Origin: Pisolithus tinctorius
Lineage: Eukaryota > Basidiomycota > Agaricomycetes > Boletales > Pisolithaceae
NCBI GenBank assembly: GCA_024663395.1
Contig: JANFAH010000088.1
Coordinates: 62,001 to 126,000, forward strand
Length of the DNA: 64,000 nt
Direction: 5' to 3'
A model generated the notes under the pieces. The model saw nothing but the letters and a program-made list of their open reading frames with translations, did not search any database and was not told the origin of the DNA. Positions 54,077 through 64,000 of this stretch are shown in pieces. The translations under genes and the position numbers were made by a program. Positions within the stretch are counted from its first letter, which is position 1; each line of letters begins with the position of its first letter.

Positions 54077-55785
54077 ATCTACCTCCCTTGGTCTCAGCTT
54101 ATGTGCTGTACCCTTATGCAAGCTGGGGAGAGGTCTGGGGCAGGGGCTGGGGATAGCTTAAGGCTCAGCCTTAGCTATAGAGTAGACTTGAGGGGTAATA
54201 CAGAGTTGAGGGTAATACTAAGTTGATATTCTGACTGGAGTGCTATGAAGTATGTACATGGGTTAAATGCACAAGGCTGGTCCAGGATAATGAACATGAA
54301 GCTGGACTTGTGAATAAGCTATTAGCAAGATGATTAGTAAGAGTGTGGACAGCCATAGGGGCTGTGCCAAGGCTAATAGTCAAAGTCTGGGTGACTGGCA
54401 TAACCAGGGTTGGACACAGGATTTGTACAGTAAGCAAAAGTCAGATGAATGGACCAAGCTAAATATAGTACAGACAAAGGAAAACAGACCAGAGTTATGT
54501 CTGGGTGACCCAGACATGGACCTGGGAGGACTGGGGTGGAGCAGTGCAAGGCCAGGAGGCCAGAATGGACCAGAGATAGGGGTAAAACACCAGACTTGAG
54601 TTATTCAGGCCAGAGTTGGGTTATTTAGGGCTGGAGTTGGGTTTTCTAGGCTGGACTAGGACCAGACTTGATCAGAGATAGGGGCTAGGGGTCCAGACTG
54701 GACTGGGATTGAGTCCAAGAGTCATGGATATGACAATATCCTTCTTCAACTGCAAAAGTGCAATTGAAATCACCACAAAAATCATCACCAATAGGTGGCA
54801 CAAGCTGAAACTTGTATTTTGCCTTGTGCAGATTGCCATAACTAGAGTTAATATAATTCCCAACAGGACTTGCTCACAAGTGCATATCCAGAACAGTAGT
54901 GATGACAAGGCCAATGAAAGGCTCTTCATCAGTCTTCTCAAAAATGCTATGATGCCATTCCAAACCATCAAGAATGTCAGCAGAAGCCAGATAATTATCA
55001 AGAGAGATAAGATGTTGCCAATACTCAGTCAGGTTGCCATATACACCAGCCCTCTGGGCAATCCAGGACATGGCTTATATTTAGCTTTGTCAGCAACAGT
55101 TTGATGGAAGACTTAGAGGCATTGTTGATGCTGAAAATGAAGGAGATAAATTAATTATGGGTAGTTTGATGTGTTTTTGTGGACAGCTCCTCTGTTTTTA
55201 GCTGGGGACTGATGTCACATGGCAATACAGAGTTTCATGTATGTGAAGTAAAGATGTTGGTTGGAAATTACAGTCACAACTATGGGTGGTTGAACTCACT
55301 TTGCAAACACAAAGATACTGTAGATATAAGAAACTGATACTGCTCAATGAACTCCTTCAAGGAACTTGCTTCTGTGATGATTGTCCATGGTGTCCCTGAG
55401 GACTCCCATGCTCTGCTGCAAAACCAATGAAGGCATAACTCCCTTGCAAAGTAGCATAATCAATCAACAGACCATCACCATCATGAACAACGTCAAGCAT
55501 CAACACAAGGGCAGGAGGAGCTCGATTTTCTGCTGTGGTAGATCTGGACAGAGGCATTGCAAGGAGCGAGGAGGCATTGGAGAAAAAGGGTACAGCAAAG
55601 TATTTGCAAACAGATGACATAACATCCCTGTCATAGTAAACTGTTTCACAGCTCACAGACCACCCATGGGTACTCGGAGTTCGGACCGTAGACCGTCATG
55701 ATCATGCGCAACAAAAGATGAAAACAGACCAGGACTGCTCCGCGTCCTCGAATCAGTTACCATATTTAGCCAGAAAGGGAAGTCG

Positions 55786-55806
55786 CGGTGCGGTGCGGTG
55801 CGGTGC
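55786..55806. repeat. (CGGTG)4 microsatellite
   Basis: Four exact CGGTG units plus a C lie 50 bp before the left border of the right duplication copy. Confidence 0.8.
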
Positions 55807-55968
55807 ATCTGGTGCGTCGCACGGTGCGAACACCGCCCAACTTTGAGCGTGCCTATTAGCATGCCTCCCAAAAGCTCCACATGTCGTTCCCCAGTATATG
55901 AAACCACGGAGAAAGGTTATAAATATATTACTTGGAAATAAACATGAAGTGCATCAACCAGAATCTCC

Positions 55969-57447
55969 TCAATAGCGGCCACAGTTGGTGAGGGTCAGCT
56001 GCAGTCCTTCATCTACATACCTGCTCAATCGTGCCTCCAGCATGCTGATCATTTCTTCCCGCCTATCACCTTCACCTTCGTCATCTACAAATTCTCCAGG
56101 CCGCTCCAGCTGCAGTGTGAAGTGTCTCAGCCGAGGCTCAGACTGACATCGCGAGGCCACGAGAGCCACAACTGCATCGATGTGCACAACATCAGAACAA
56201 CAGAGATGCAGTGCTTCGAGGGATGGACATATAGGCTGGTGGTGTACCTTGTCACCCAGATCTCCCCCGGAAGACTGGGCATCCACAATGGTGAGCGTAG
56301 TCACAAGATTGTGATTCAGTCCCCGTGAGGTGGGAGTGTACCGCAGGGATTTCAGATTTGGGAGTTGTGAGAGACAAGCAGACAGCTTAACGCCTGGGAT
56401 GTCTATGGAGGAGAAAGTCACACTCTCAACCGTCTCTGCCGCTCGGCTGAGCATCTGGAGGTAGCGAGTTCCAAAGGAGCCCCTTTCGAGGCTGGTGTTG
56501 CTGATATCAAAGGATTGCAACTTGGGAAGGTGAAGGGCGCCGAAGAACCGCTTAACATAAGGTGCCCATACATAGATTGTTACTTCGAGTGTATTCAAAT
56601 GGGGGAGTGCGACACTAGTAACAGGGAAATCGTCATCCAAGGGCCACCCTAAGGCGATGGAGCACGTCCTCAGATTCGGGCACTGAGCAAGAACGGGCAG
56701 GTAATCGCTATGGACGTGTTCGAAGTCTTCGAAAAAATCACATAGGAGATTAAGCTTGGTCAACTGCGCCCATGGTACTTGAAAGTTGCGCATATCCAGA
56801 TCGTACCATGTTAGGCACAGACTCCGTAGACCTGGTGCAGATCGCAAGACAAGCGGCGACATAACATTGTGCTCATTTGCACTGAAGTTGGAGGAACCAC
56901 GAAGGCTGAGATATTCAAGGGACTCTAAGGAACCTTGAGTGAATGATAGCAAGTGGCAGATAAATTGGGCAGGAAAGCACAGTGACAGCTCTTTGATGCG
57001 GGAGCTTGCCTTGAGGATCTCCCGATCGAAAAGTTCAAGGGCCGATAAGGGGATTGGCATATCGCGGACCACAGAGCAAAGATATAAGTATACCGGAAGA
57101 GACTGTGAGCGCGAGAGCCATAGCCGTACAGACATGATCATGGACTGTATCGATCTATCCCAGTTCGATGGATGGACCGGGTAGCCAACGATAACCCGGA
57201 ATCTCGTCCAAAGGCAAGGCAACGCAAAGGAAAGCTTCCGCCACGAGCGACAGACCTGTGATAGAGACAACGGGGCTTGCCAATTCTTGCCAACGAGAGG
57301 ATAATGATAATAATCCAATTCGTGAACGCAATGTTCAAAAACATTTGCCATGACATCAGTTGACATGCAACAAATGGGAGACAACGAGGACATGTCCTGA
57401 GTTCCACCACCAGTAGCTGGGGAGGCACCATTTGAAGGGTGGAGCAA
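55969..57447 (-). CDS. F-box protein, right paralogue
   Basis: A single open frame of 492 codons starts MLHPSNGASPATGGG. The F-box-like region (LSPICCMSTDVMANVFEHC, LSLSQVCRSWRKLSFALPC) is followed by a leucine-rich part (LPHLNTLEVTIYVWAPYVKR, LSQLPNLKSLRYTP). It is expected to act as an SCF ubiquitin-ligase adaptor; the target is unknown. It differs from the left copy by scattered substitutions and one extra codon net. It lies downstream of Ku70 on the same strand, 455 bp from its stop, with its own TATA box. Confidence 0.9.
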   Translation of the reverse strand: MLHPSNGASPATGGGTQDMSSLSPICCMSTDVMANVFEHCVHELDYYHYPLVGKNWQAPLSLSQVCRSWRKLSFALPCLWTRFRVIVGYPVHPSNWDRSIQSMIMSVRLWLSRSQSLPVYLYLCSVVRDMPIPLSALELFDREILKASSRIKELSLCFPAQFICHLLSFTQGSLESLEYLSLRGSSNFSANEHNVMSPLVLRSAPGLRSLCLTWYDLDMRNFQVPWAQLTKLNLLCDFFEDFEHVHSDYLPVLAQCPNLRTCSIALGWPLDDDFPVTSVALPHLNTLEVTIYVWAPYVKRFFGALHLPKLQSFDISNTSLERGSFGTRYLQMLSRAAETVESVTFSSIDIPGVKLSACLSQLPNLKSLRYTPTSRGLNHNLVTTLTIVDAQSSGGDLGDKVHHQPICPSLEALHLCCSDVVHIDAVVALVASRCQSEPRLRHFTLQLERPGEFVDDEGEGDRREEMISMLEARLSRYVDEGLQLTLTNCGRY

Positions 57448-57673
57448 GTCCGGAGCCTACAAACACTCAGAGGAAGCTTTACATCATAATTGTACTGCTC
57501 CCCACCTGCATGGTTCGTGCACTTGAATATTCCCAATTCCTAACCCAAGTTGCGTGGAAGCTGCGTGTTTAATGCCTGCGAGCAGGCAAGTTTGCAAAGG
57601 CCTATAAGTTATCGTTCGAAGAATCTGATGACGAGTAGGACACTCGTAGAGGGGGAAGCGGACTCCGACAGCC

Positions 57674-57680
57674 CTTTATA
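57674..57680 (-). promoter_or_regulatory. TATA box of the right F-box gene
   Basis: TATAAAG on the minus strand, about 227 bp before the ATG, identical to that in the left copy. Confidence 0.6.
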
Positions 57681-57902
57681 GGGGCTTGACAAACAACAGT
57701 AAATAAGCCTTGTGTTTAGGGGCTCTACTGAGAACTTTCAGAACTGTCAGGTCAAACAGACGCAACGATTATCGCGCTTGCACGATAATTAAATATTCCT
57801 CTGAGTACGACAGGATAACTACAGTCATCAGTCATCGAATTTACAAACGGCGAAGAAACTCTGTCCATACAACGGTGAGCGTGGAAATGGAAAACCATGA
57901 AG

Positions 57903-60855
57903 TTATGAACGCTTCGCGAGGTATTCTTCGACACGCGCCACCAATTCCGCCTTCCTCCCTGATGAAGACTGACCTTTTTTCCTAAGGAAGTCCTGAGAAT
58001 TTGATGGTCAGAAATCAATGGAACTAAAGATCCAAGGCAGTGATCACAAACCTTGAGTTGGTCCGCTCGGAGCTACGTCGGTTGGCATCAAGGCACGTGG
58101 TAACAAAATCAATAGCTTCAACTTACCCTGTCTAACTGGCCCGACTCGTGTTTGCTCCGGAGCTCAGCTTCGTCAACAGTGATATCCTATGAGTTCCCTC
58201 AGTAACGTCTATAAGAGAGCAAGCAGGAGTTCACTCTTACCGCCTTCCGTTTGACTCCAGGTGTCGCAAAAACATTGTTGAAATTTTCATCTTTTACCAG
58301 CGCTTTTTTCCACTCCTTCATTAACGATCCCGCTCGCTGAGCCACAGATCAGTGCTTGGAGCGCATTTCACCTACAAGAATACGCACCCTATGAATAATG
58401 TCATACTTTGGTCGAGTCAAATCTTCAAATGCCTCATTATCGAACTCCTCTCGGAAGGCGACTGCCTGAAGTTGGGCATTGTGATATGCCAGTGCTTCAA
58501 AAGTCGGGTTGTTAATAACGATGCAGGTACCACAGTAACGACAAACTTACAAGGGTTCGGATAAGAATCGGGAGGGTATGTTCCGTTCTTGAGGGACAAT
58601 TTATCTATCCAAGGCTTCGCCGCCTCTTTGGCCATTTCCGAGACTGCCATGGAAAAGATGAGATTCTGGAAGCTATCAAAGTAGTAGACGATCACACCTC
58701 TCAGTTGTTCCTCGATGGGGGCTGCTCGAATATCATCCGCGAATGGCAAGACGATGAGATGGAAACCACCAGGTTCACACCATCCACCTTCTTCTACCTT
58801 CTCCACCTGGTGTCACGCATTTCAGATTAGGTCGCAACAAAAGCTACGCTGTGAGGCTATTACCTGTGGTAGCAAAGCACAAAAGACCGGGCTTGAGTTA
58901 CGCCGAACCAGGGCACGGACCAGCCCTATTTTCCTTTTATCAAGCATCTTCTGAAGGAGAGCACCGAACGTCCGCCTGCTCCCAGAGCATTTCTGTGGGA
59001 GAAATAAAGACTCAGAAATCAGGTTCATGGTGTAAGCCTCACTAGCTCATCTGGATAGATGAAGACTGAGTGCTTGACGTTATCTTCGAAAGCTAGTTCT
59101 CGCTTATCCTTGAACCCTAGGAGCTTGATCCCTACAGAGAACACGTACGGCTGCATGAACAAGAATTTGAGAAGCTGCACATACCAGGCTCAAGTCCGAG
59201 CGTGCGGAATGATTGAACCTCTTCTGCAGTGTAGAACGGCTGATGAGGGTGAGTAAAGGTAAACCAACAAAAAGAGAGAAGGATCACCCTTTGACCACGT
59301 TTGACTACTCGTGACGGTCCAAGTCCCATTTCGTCATCTTCTTCTGGACCAAGTTGCATGCCAAACAGAATTTTGTTCCGACTAACTTCCGTTTCTTTCT
59401 CCTGTCGAGTTGCGACAATCAGATGCCGAGCACACATTAGAATATGGGGTTTAGCCGCACCTCATCGACGTAGACTGTCCGACTACTCGCTACTTCCATC
59501 TTGTCACCTAAATCGAGGAAGTACAAGTACGATCCCTTTCTCTGTTCTGTCACCAATCCATACCTGGCAAGCCAAGTCAGTGACAGTTGAATTAATGTTT
59601 AACGCGTGCAATACGAACCCCTTCACACCAATGGTGAAGCCCTTCCCAAGCTCGAAAGGAACGCTGAAAATGGCACGTTTAGGCTGCTCATGGAAACGCA
59701 TCTGATCGAGAAGGTCGTCTATCCTAGTGATTGATATTGAATCAGGCAGTATGCCAGAAACCTCAGGTTCTTCGTCCCCAAGCACGTTGGAAGGAAGGAC
59801 CGACTGGGGCGTGCATATACCCCTCGGTTGGTCAAATAATCAAGAGTGGATGAACGTCATGACATACCGAGTAGAACTTGGTAACGTCAAAAGGTTTCTC
59901 ACTAGTCGATATGAAAAACGGTTCTATCTGACATCCTGACTGCATGAGATCCTGTCGGCAGTGTTAGTCATGTGTCCTGTTATCAAACGTTCCATTACTC
60001 ACGATGAGCGTTGTCCTCGCCGACGTCAACATTTTGGTACTGGCAGGACTTGGGTTGTCATCGTCAGTGATAAGGAAGACGCGTTTAGACGCTGTCTTTG
60101 GCGCGCTAGTTGAACGGGGTAAGTACAGCGCTTCGTGGAGACAACAAGTGCTATAACTTACTTGTCGCGCAACACCCAGTTACAACTCGTGAATACGTCT
60201 CCCATCGGCATTTTGGTTCCTGAGAGAGGAGGGAATGTCTTTCCCAAGTGCTCAGGGTCCTCCCGAGCGTCTGTGCATGAAGGATTTAGCGGAAATATGA
60301 CGTCGAAGTCACTGAAAGCGACTGTACCTACCATCAATCACACGTATTAGCTCTTGTATCGACTCCACACTGATGGGTGCCAAGTTCTGGTACAAAAATG
60401 TACCCTTCTTAATCTCAGAAGTGCGATCGTTCGACTCATTCCGGCGCGACTAGCGGAACGGAACAGGGTAGGTCATCAACTCAGGCTGAGTCCTGTCTGT
60501 CGCAAAGACGTTTCTTACAGTATTGTATAGCAGTACTCCAACCCAATCGTTCGGACCCGAAACGGTTTTCTTCTTCTGCACTTGCATCGCAGCGTCGAGC
60601 GCGGTCAGGAGGTGAGACGTTTTCACGTCTTCGTAGACAGCATCGTCTCGGAGCTCTTGCATAGATTGTGAGCAGTCTATGCAGAACAAGATGACGTCGC
60701 GTCTCCTTTCAAAAAACTACAAAACATTACAGCGCGTGGAAAGTCAGTCAGTTACTAACACCGTCCAGGAATTTCTGTGGCATTATGCATACGGAGGTAT
60801 CCTGCAATTCTTCCTCTCCTTCCTCCTCGGTGACGTTCCAATCGTCGAATGGCAT
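57903..60855 (-). CDS. KU70: Ku70, DNA double-strand-break end-binding protein (XRCC6 type)
   Basis: Ku70 pairs with Ku80 as a ring on DNA ends in non-homologous end joining and at telomeres. Exon 1 (60793-60855) reads MPFDDWNVTEEEGEEELQDT. The von Willebrand-like domain follows (DVILFCIDCSQSMQELRDD). The Ku core has MRFHEQPKRAIFSVPFELGK, FTIGVKGFVLHAL, RNKILFGMQLGPEEDDEMGL, ALVRRNSSPVFCALLPQ and EPGGFHLIVLPFADDIR. The C-terminal arm has YHNAQLQAVAFREEFDNEAF. A SAP DNA-binding domain ends it (DITVDEAELRSKHESGQLD, then LRADQLK from a 21-nt micro-exon at 58052-58072, then DFLRKKGQSSSGRKAELVAR). The stop is TAA at 57903-57905. More than ten GT-AG introns are needed; boundaries in the von Willebrand region near 60450 are approximate. 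Confidence 0.95.
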
Positions 60856-61477
60856 GGTTCCAAAATTGAGTGGATGGGTTGGTTGAAATGTGTTGGACGT
60901 CGAGTCAATACTGCGAGTCAGGAGGTGTGGAGTCCGAAGACGCGGACGCGAGTCGTCACGAGGTCACACAGTAACCCCTATATAATCCGCATCCCGTGAC
61001 TCGCTCAGAGGCTGCAGTACTGCACACACACATATGCGCAGTGGCCAGCGTGCAATTTCTGACATCCATTTCCAGAGTTTTCCTACTACAGAAACATGTC
61101 CGTTTGATAAATACGCGTTGTCGATGCGACCCGTGCAGTCATTTTGGCACTGACATCACACACTTCTTCAGGCAATTGTCGTGTAACTTGTGTCCCCCAT
61201 GGCGCAGTCCTAGATAGAATACGACAAGTCGTCGTCATCGGCCAAGGATTTGCATTTGCACCTCCACGTACTGGGGCCGGTCACAAATATTCGACTGACA
61301 TACCGAGCGCGAACTACGCATACGCTGGAACCCTTGCAGGGGAAATAAGGAGGGATTAAATTTCTTGCCTCAGTTTTTAGTGTGCGCCCGTAGTACATAC
61401 CTTTTTTTTTCGAACATAAAGGTGCCGCTAAGGAGGGAATAGGCCCGAGACTCAAGAAGACATCTTGTCGGCCCTAG

Positions 61478-61501
61478 TTTATTTTATTTTATTTTATTTT
61501 T
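61478..61501. repeat. (TTTTA)n microsatellite
   Basis: A run of TTTAT/TTTTA units ends in TTTTTG. Confidence 0.8.
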
Positions 61502-61659
61502 GTTTCGATGCCAGTCGACCGTGCGGGCGGAGTTATGTAAGGTGGCATTCAACGACAATGATTATCTCGAGGCTGGACACGTCGAATAACAGCGAACGGT
61601 CGTCAGCCTGACGCCAACCATGCCATAGAAGGTCGGTGGCTGAGGAAGAATGCGTTTGA

Positions 61660-62330
61660 ACACCAGGTTACTTACACAAAGAACAGGCATGCACGGACGC
61701 CGGTCACCTTTACGACTCCAATTCAAACTGTAGGGCTGCCACGCGGTGCAGGAGAAAGGACGGGAACCATCGTGTGTTCGCAATCTAGGAGAGCCTATGA
61801 TCTGGCCAACGGCAGCACTTGTTGGGGAAACGGCGTGAGGCACCCCCCGGTGACCTCCCCCTGAGAACGAGACGAGAATATGAAGGTGCGATAATCAATC
61901 CCCGGATAAGCGATGCTGAAATGTTATATACTTACATAAAGAACAGGCAAGAACGAACGCAAGTCAATTCAAACCAACTCACTGAGCGAAGGACGCCGCG
62001 CGGCACAAGAGAAGGGAATTTCCGTTCGCTGTCTATGATCCCGAGGCCATGGCCTGGCCGAGGATAGCACGCAACGAGGCCCTCCGGTGACCTTCCCTAA
62101 GATCGAGACGAAAATATGCAGGTGCGATAACCAATCTCCGGATAGGCGATGCTGAAATGTTACTCACACGAAGCGCAGGCGAGCACGGACGCAAGTCAAT
62201 TAAAACCGACTCACTGAGGGACGCCGCGCGGCGCAAGAAAAGGATCGTTTGCGCTCTACGACCCAGAGACTATGACTTGGTCAAGGACAGCGTACAGGAG
62301 GTCTCTGTGAGCACAGAATATACAGATGGC
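61660..62330. repeat. Three imperfect tandem repeats of about 215-260 bp
   Basis: Landmarks recur: CTTACACAAAGAACAGGC (61671), CTTACATAAAGAACAGGC (61931) and CTCACACGAAGCGCAGGC (62163); GCGATGCTGAAATGTTA at about 61910 and 62145; GGTGACCT at 61851 and 62086. Units are well diverged. On the minus strand the CTTAC landmarks read GTAAGT or GTGAGT, so decayed exon-intron units are possible. Confidence 0.7.
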
Positions 62331-63805
62331 GATAATCAATCCACGAATACGCCGATAGGCCAAAAGCGTTATCGATCCTTGCCGTCAGCCACGTACAGCA
62401 ACCAGCTTCGCAATACAATTATGTTACGGGCATGGTGAAGACCCTTGATTTTGTGATCGTAACAGCCCTTTGCTACTGCTGGCTGGCTGGACGCTCTCAA
62501 CCGGTCTCGTACCTTGTTCTCGATCACCAGCCAGCTACGCATCAAAAGACTGATTGGCGCACTAACCCAACAACGTGGAATGCATCCCCCCTTCAGTTGC
62601 CGATGTTGTTGTCGACGCATATCGCTTCCATCACATGAGGATGGACCCTCAATGCCTCAACCGACGAGTACGGAATCACTCTGCGTTTTGATCACCAATC
62701 CGATAACGGGCAACGAGGATAAGGATCACGCTCACCGATAATCGATCTATACTCGCCGACCAATTCACTATGCCATCAACCCTCAGATCATGGAAACCCT
62801 GGTAGTGGGTCCAGAAGCCCAGCCCGTCGAGTCGAGGTTTCTCAAGGAGCAAGTCTACTACCCAAAAGCGAGAGCGACGATCCAGCCAATCCGAAGAAGA
62901 CCGTAGGAGGCATTGATGCGCATGGTGTCCGGCCGATTGGTGGGCCATCCGTCCGTAGTTTCGATGCCTACCCCTGCAAGAATACCAACATCGAGACTAG
63001 GAGCCACTATCCTGGCTCCTCGTGTGTAATACGACCATATACTGCCACAGCTGCCGTGTTACGAGTCACAATGAACGGCCGAAAGAATAGAAAAAAAGCG
63101 GGCGAGTGGTTTATGCTGCTCCTTGGGGTTCCGTCCAAGCCTGGACTTGCGCAGAGCGCCGAAACGACAGGTCATTAACGCCACTCAATTGCCTCCCACC
63201 GTCGCTGCCCTCTTGTTCACATAGCGAACCGCGATCTCTCCGCGCCCACCGGGTCGCCCGCTCTGCGTATGTGCGCGTCTACGTGGTTGCCAAGGCAGCT
63301 TTCCAGGGCGACTTGAACGCCGCTGAGTATTGAATTGCGGGTCAAGGTCAGCGATTGGTGTCAGCGAATAGCGAGATTCGCATCTGGAGATCCAACGATA
63401 TGGAAACTTTGGGTGGGAGAGGGCCACACAACCCTGTCGGGGATCATGGAGTGTCATCATTTCACGTGTTGCCTGTTATGTGGTATGGCCCGGCAACCGT
63501 TTGAGAGCTGGTGAGCATGCTTTTCCCATGCGGACTTCATTTCCGAAGGCGGTGGGTGGAGCGGAACGTAGTGGTGGCTGTCATGCAGTGACTTAATCGT
63601 GTGTTAGGGCATACTAATAGGGCCTAGTTGATGTGATGTTTCGTCGACATGGGAGGTATCCACTACGAACGATACTACTACACGATGCTTGGCTGCATGA
63701 ATTGAGAAAAAAGAAACAAGTTTACATGTGAGAAAAGAGAGAATTAAAGGACATATGCAACTGAAGAACGAGAGAATACATCGTGGGCAACACCGGACAT
63801 GTTCT

Positions 63806-64000
63806 CTAGTTCTGATCCCCCTGACCGTGCTCACTCCTACCGTTGACGTTCCCGGAGTCAACTGAGCCCGGGGTGGAAGAGGGCTTGCCATAGGGCTGAG
63901 GGAATGGAGCGTATTGGGGGGCCGGCAGAGGCATCTGCCCATCCGGACGATGGGGATGCATCATGTAAGGGCCATATGCTTGAGGGGCATATGGCAGAAA
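63806..64000 (-). CDS. 3' end of a Pro/Gln/Tyr-rich protein (cut by right edge)
   Basis: From the right edge the minus strand is open as FLPYAPQAYGPYMMHPHRPD, GQMPLPAPQYAPFPQPYGKP and SVDSGNVNGRSEHGQGDQN, ending at TAG (63806-63808). The composition is that of a disordered tail such as in fungal transcription or RNA-binding proteins. The family cannot be told from this fragment. Confidence 0.55.
   Translation of the reverse strand, partial: FLPYAPQAYGPYMMHPHRPDGQMPLPAPQYAPFPQPYGKPSSTPGSVDSGNVNGRSEHGQGDQN

Larger units (their letters stand above)
42580..54735 (-). mobile_element. Family E solo LTR (TSD ATATC), split by element F
   Basis: Plus view: TGTTAAGTATGGG at 42580 and GGATATGACA at 54735, with ATATC at 42575-42579 and 54736-54740. 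The LTR pieces are 42580-42829 and 54082-54735, 904 bp together, in the minus orientation. Confidence 0.92.
41990..55690 (-). pseudogene. Unrecognised basidiomycete gene split by family E LTR and element F
   Basis: Minus-strand coding pieces: about 55357-55656 (YYDRDVMSSVCKYFAVPFF, VLMLDVVHDGDGLLIDY); about 54736-55080 (GVYGNLTEYWQHLISLDNYL, GDDFCGDFNCTFAVEEGY); about 42100-42579 (VVGRHWWSDDLLYKDYF, DEMKNW-like acidic stretch, LDSLKPGFHAIPLCVFKG, LRGALVEVMFQVHHTSIKKE). Removing the LTR and one copy of its ATATC duplication joins VEEGY to VVGRHWW in frame. TGA codons occur in the frame. It is CpG-poor. I do not recognise the family. Region 41105-41990 may hold more of it, for example a minus frame at 41379-41666. 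Confidence 0.5.
55855..58105. repeat. Segmental duplication, right copy (source)
   Basis: It is the counterpart of 6790-10925 without the two insertions. It contains the F-box gene and the last exons of Ku70 in their natural context and retains CpG throughout. Confidence 0.9.
60856..63805. other. Spacer between Ku70 and the right-edge gene
   Basis: It holds the Ku70 promoter side, a T/A microsatellite and three imperfect tandem repeats. Several frames of 60-95 codons occur on both strands, but none has a recognisable motif or a clear start context, so none is called. Confidence 0.5.

Noticed and set aside
62432..62638. Short plus-strand ORF with a hydrophobic start resembling a signal peptide
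   Set aside because: It has 68 codons, no cysteine pattern or family match, and a stop without supporting context.
1..64000. tRNA, rRNA and CRISPR arrays
   Set aside because: I looked for cloverleaf-like or regularly spaced repeat patterns and saw none that I could support; a tRNA scan was not possible here.

Overview
The window comes from a filamentous basidiomycete, most likely an Agaricomycete. Genes are split by many introns of about 50 nt. The two complete F-box genes are of the type that is expanded in mushrooms. The retroelements are Agaricomycete-style chromoviruses (Ty3/Gypsy with a C-terminal chromodomain). The oldest elements have lost almost all CpG, as expected from cytosine methylation and deamination in this group. 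I cannot name the species.

Layout. 1-6.05 kb is a gene-dense host block: a LAA1/HEATR5-type HEAT-repeat protein (minus, cut by the left edge), a small uncertain plus-strand ORF, and RFT1 (minus). 6.79-10.93 kb is a segmental duplication of 55.86-58.11 kb. Both copies carry an intact F-box gene. The right copy is the source, because it also holds the genuine 3' end of the Ku70 gene (57.9-60.86 kb), whereas the left copy has only a decayed stump of Ku70. The left copy also received a Helitron-like element and a 255-bp insertion. 11.2-55.7 kb is a retrotransposon nest sitting in two broken, CpG-poor genes: a DUF6532-like gene (11.2-28.0 kb) and an unrecognised gene (about 42.0-55.7 kb). 55.9-64 kb returns to host genes: F-box, Ku70, a 3-kb spacer with tandem repeats, and the 3' end of a Pro/Gln/Tyr-rich protein cut by the right edge.

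The nest can be read through target-site duplications (TSDs). A solo LTR (TSD GCACC) and element A1 (TSD GTGCT, minus strand) interrupt the DUF6532-like gene. The younger CpG-rich element B (TSD GGTAG) sits inside A1 beside its gag stop. Element A2, a truncated relative of A1, has in its LTR an opposite-strand solo LTR (TSD TGTTC), which is itself split by another LTR. A solo LTR of family E (TSD ATATC) splits the unrecognised gene. Into that LTR went element F (TSD ATCTA), 11.25 kb long with 197-bp LTRs.

Most unusual content: (1) element F has a long third ORF after pol, and a duplicated CxxC-containing domain inside gag-pol that may also occur in that third ORF; (2) element A1 carries an antisense, intron-containing, cysteine-rich gene between integrase and 3' LTR; (3) B and A have a clear -1 frameshift signal at the gag stop; (4) the premature in-frame stops that I could read in the elements are TGA, which fits CGA-to-TGA decay.
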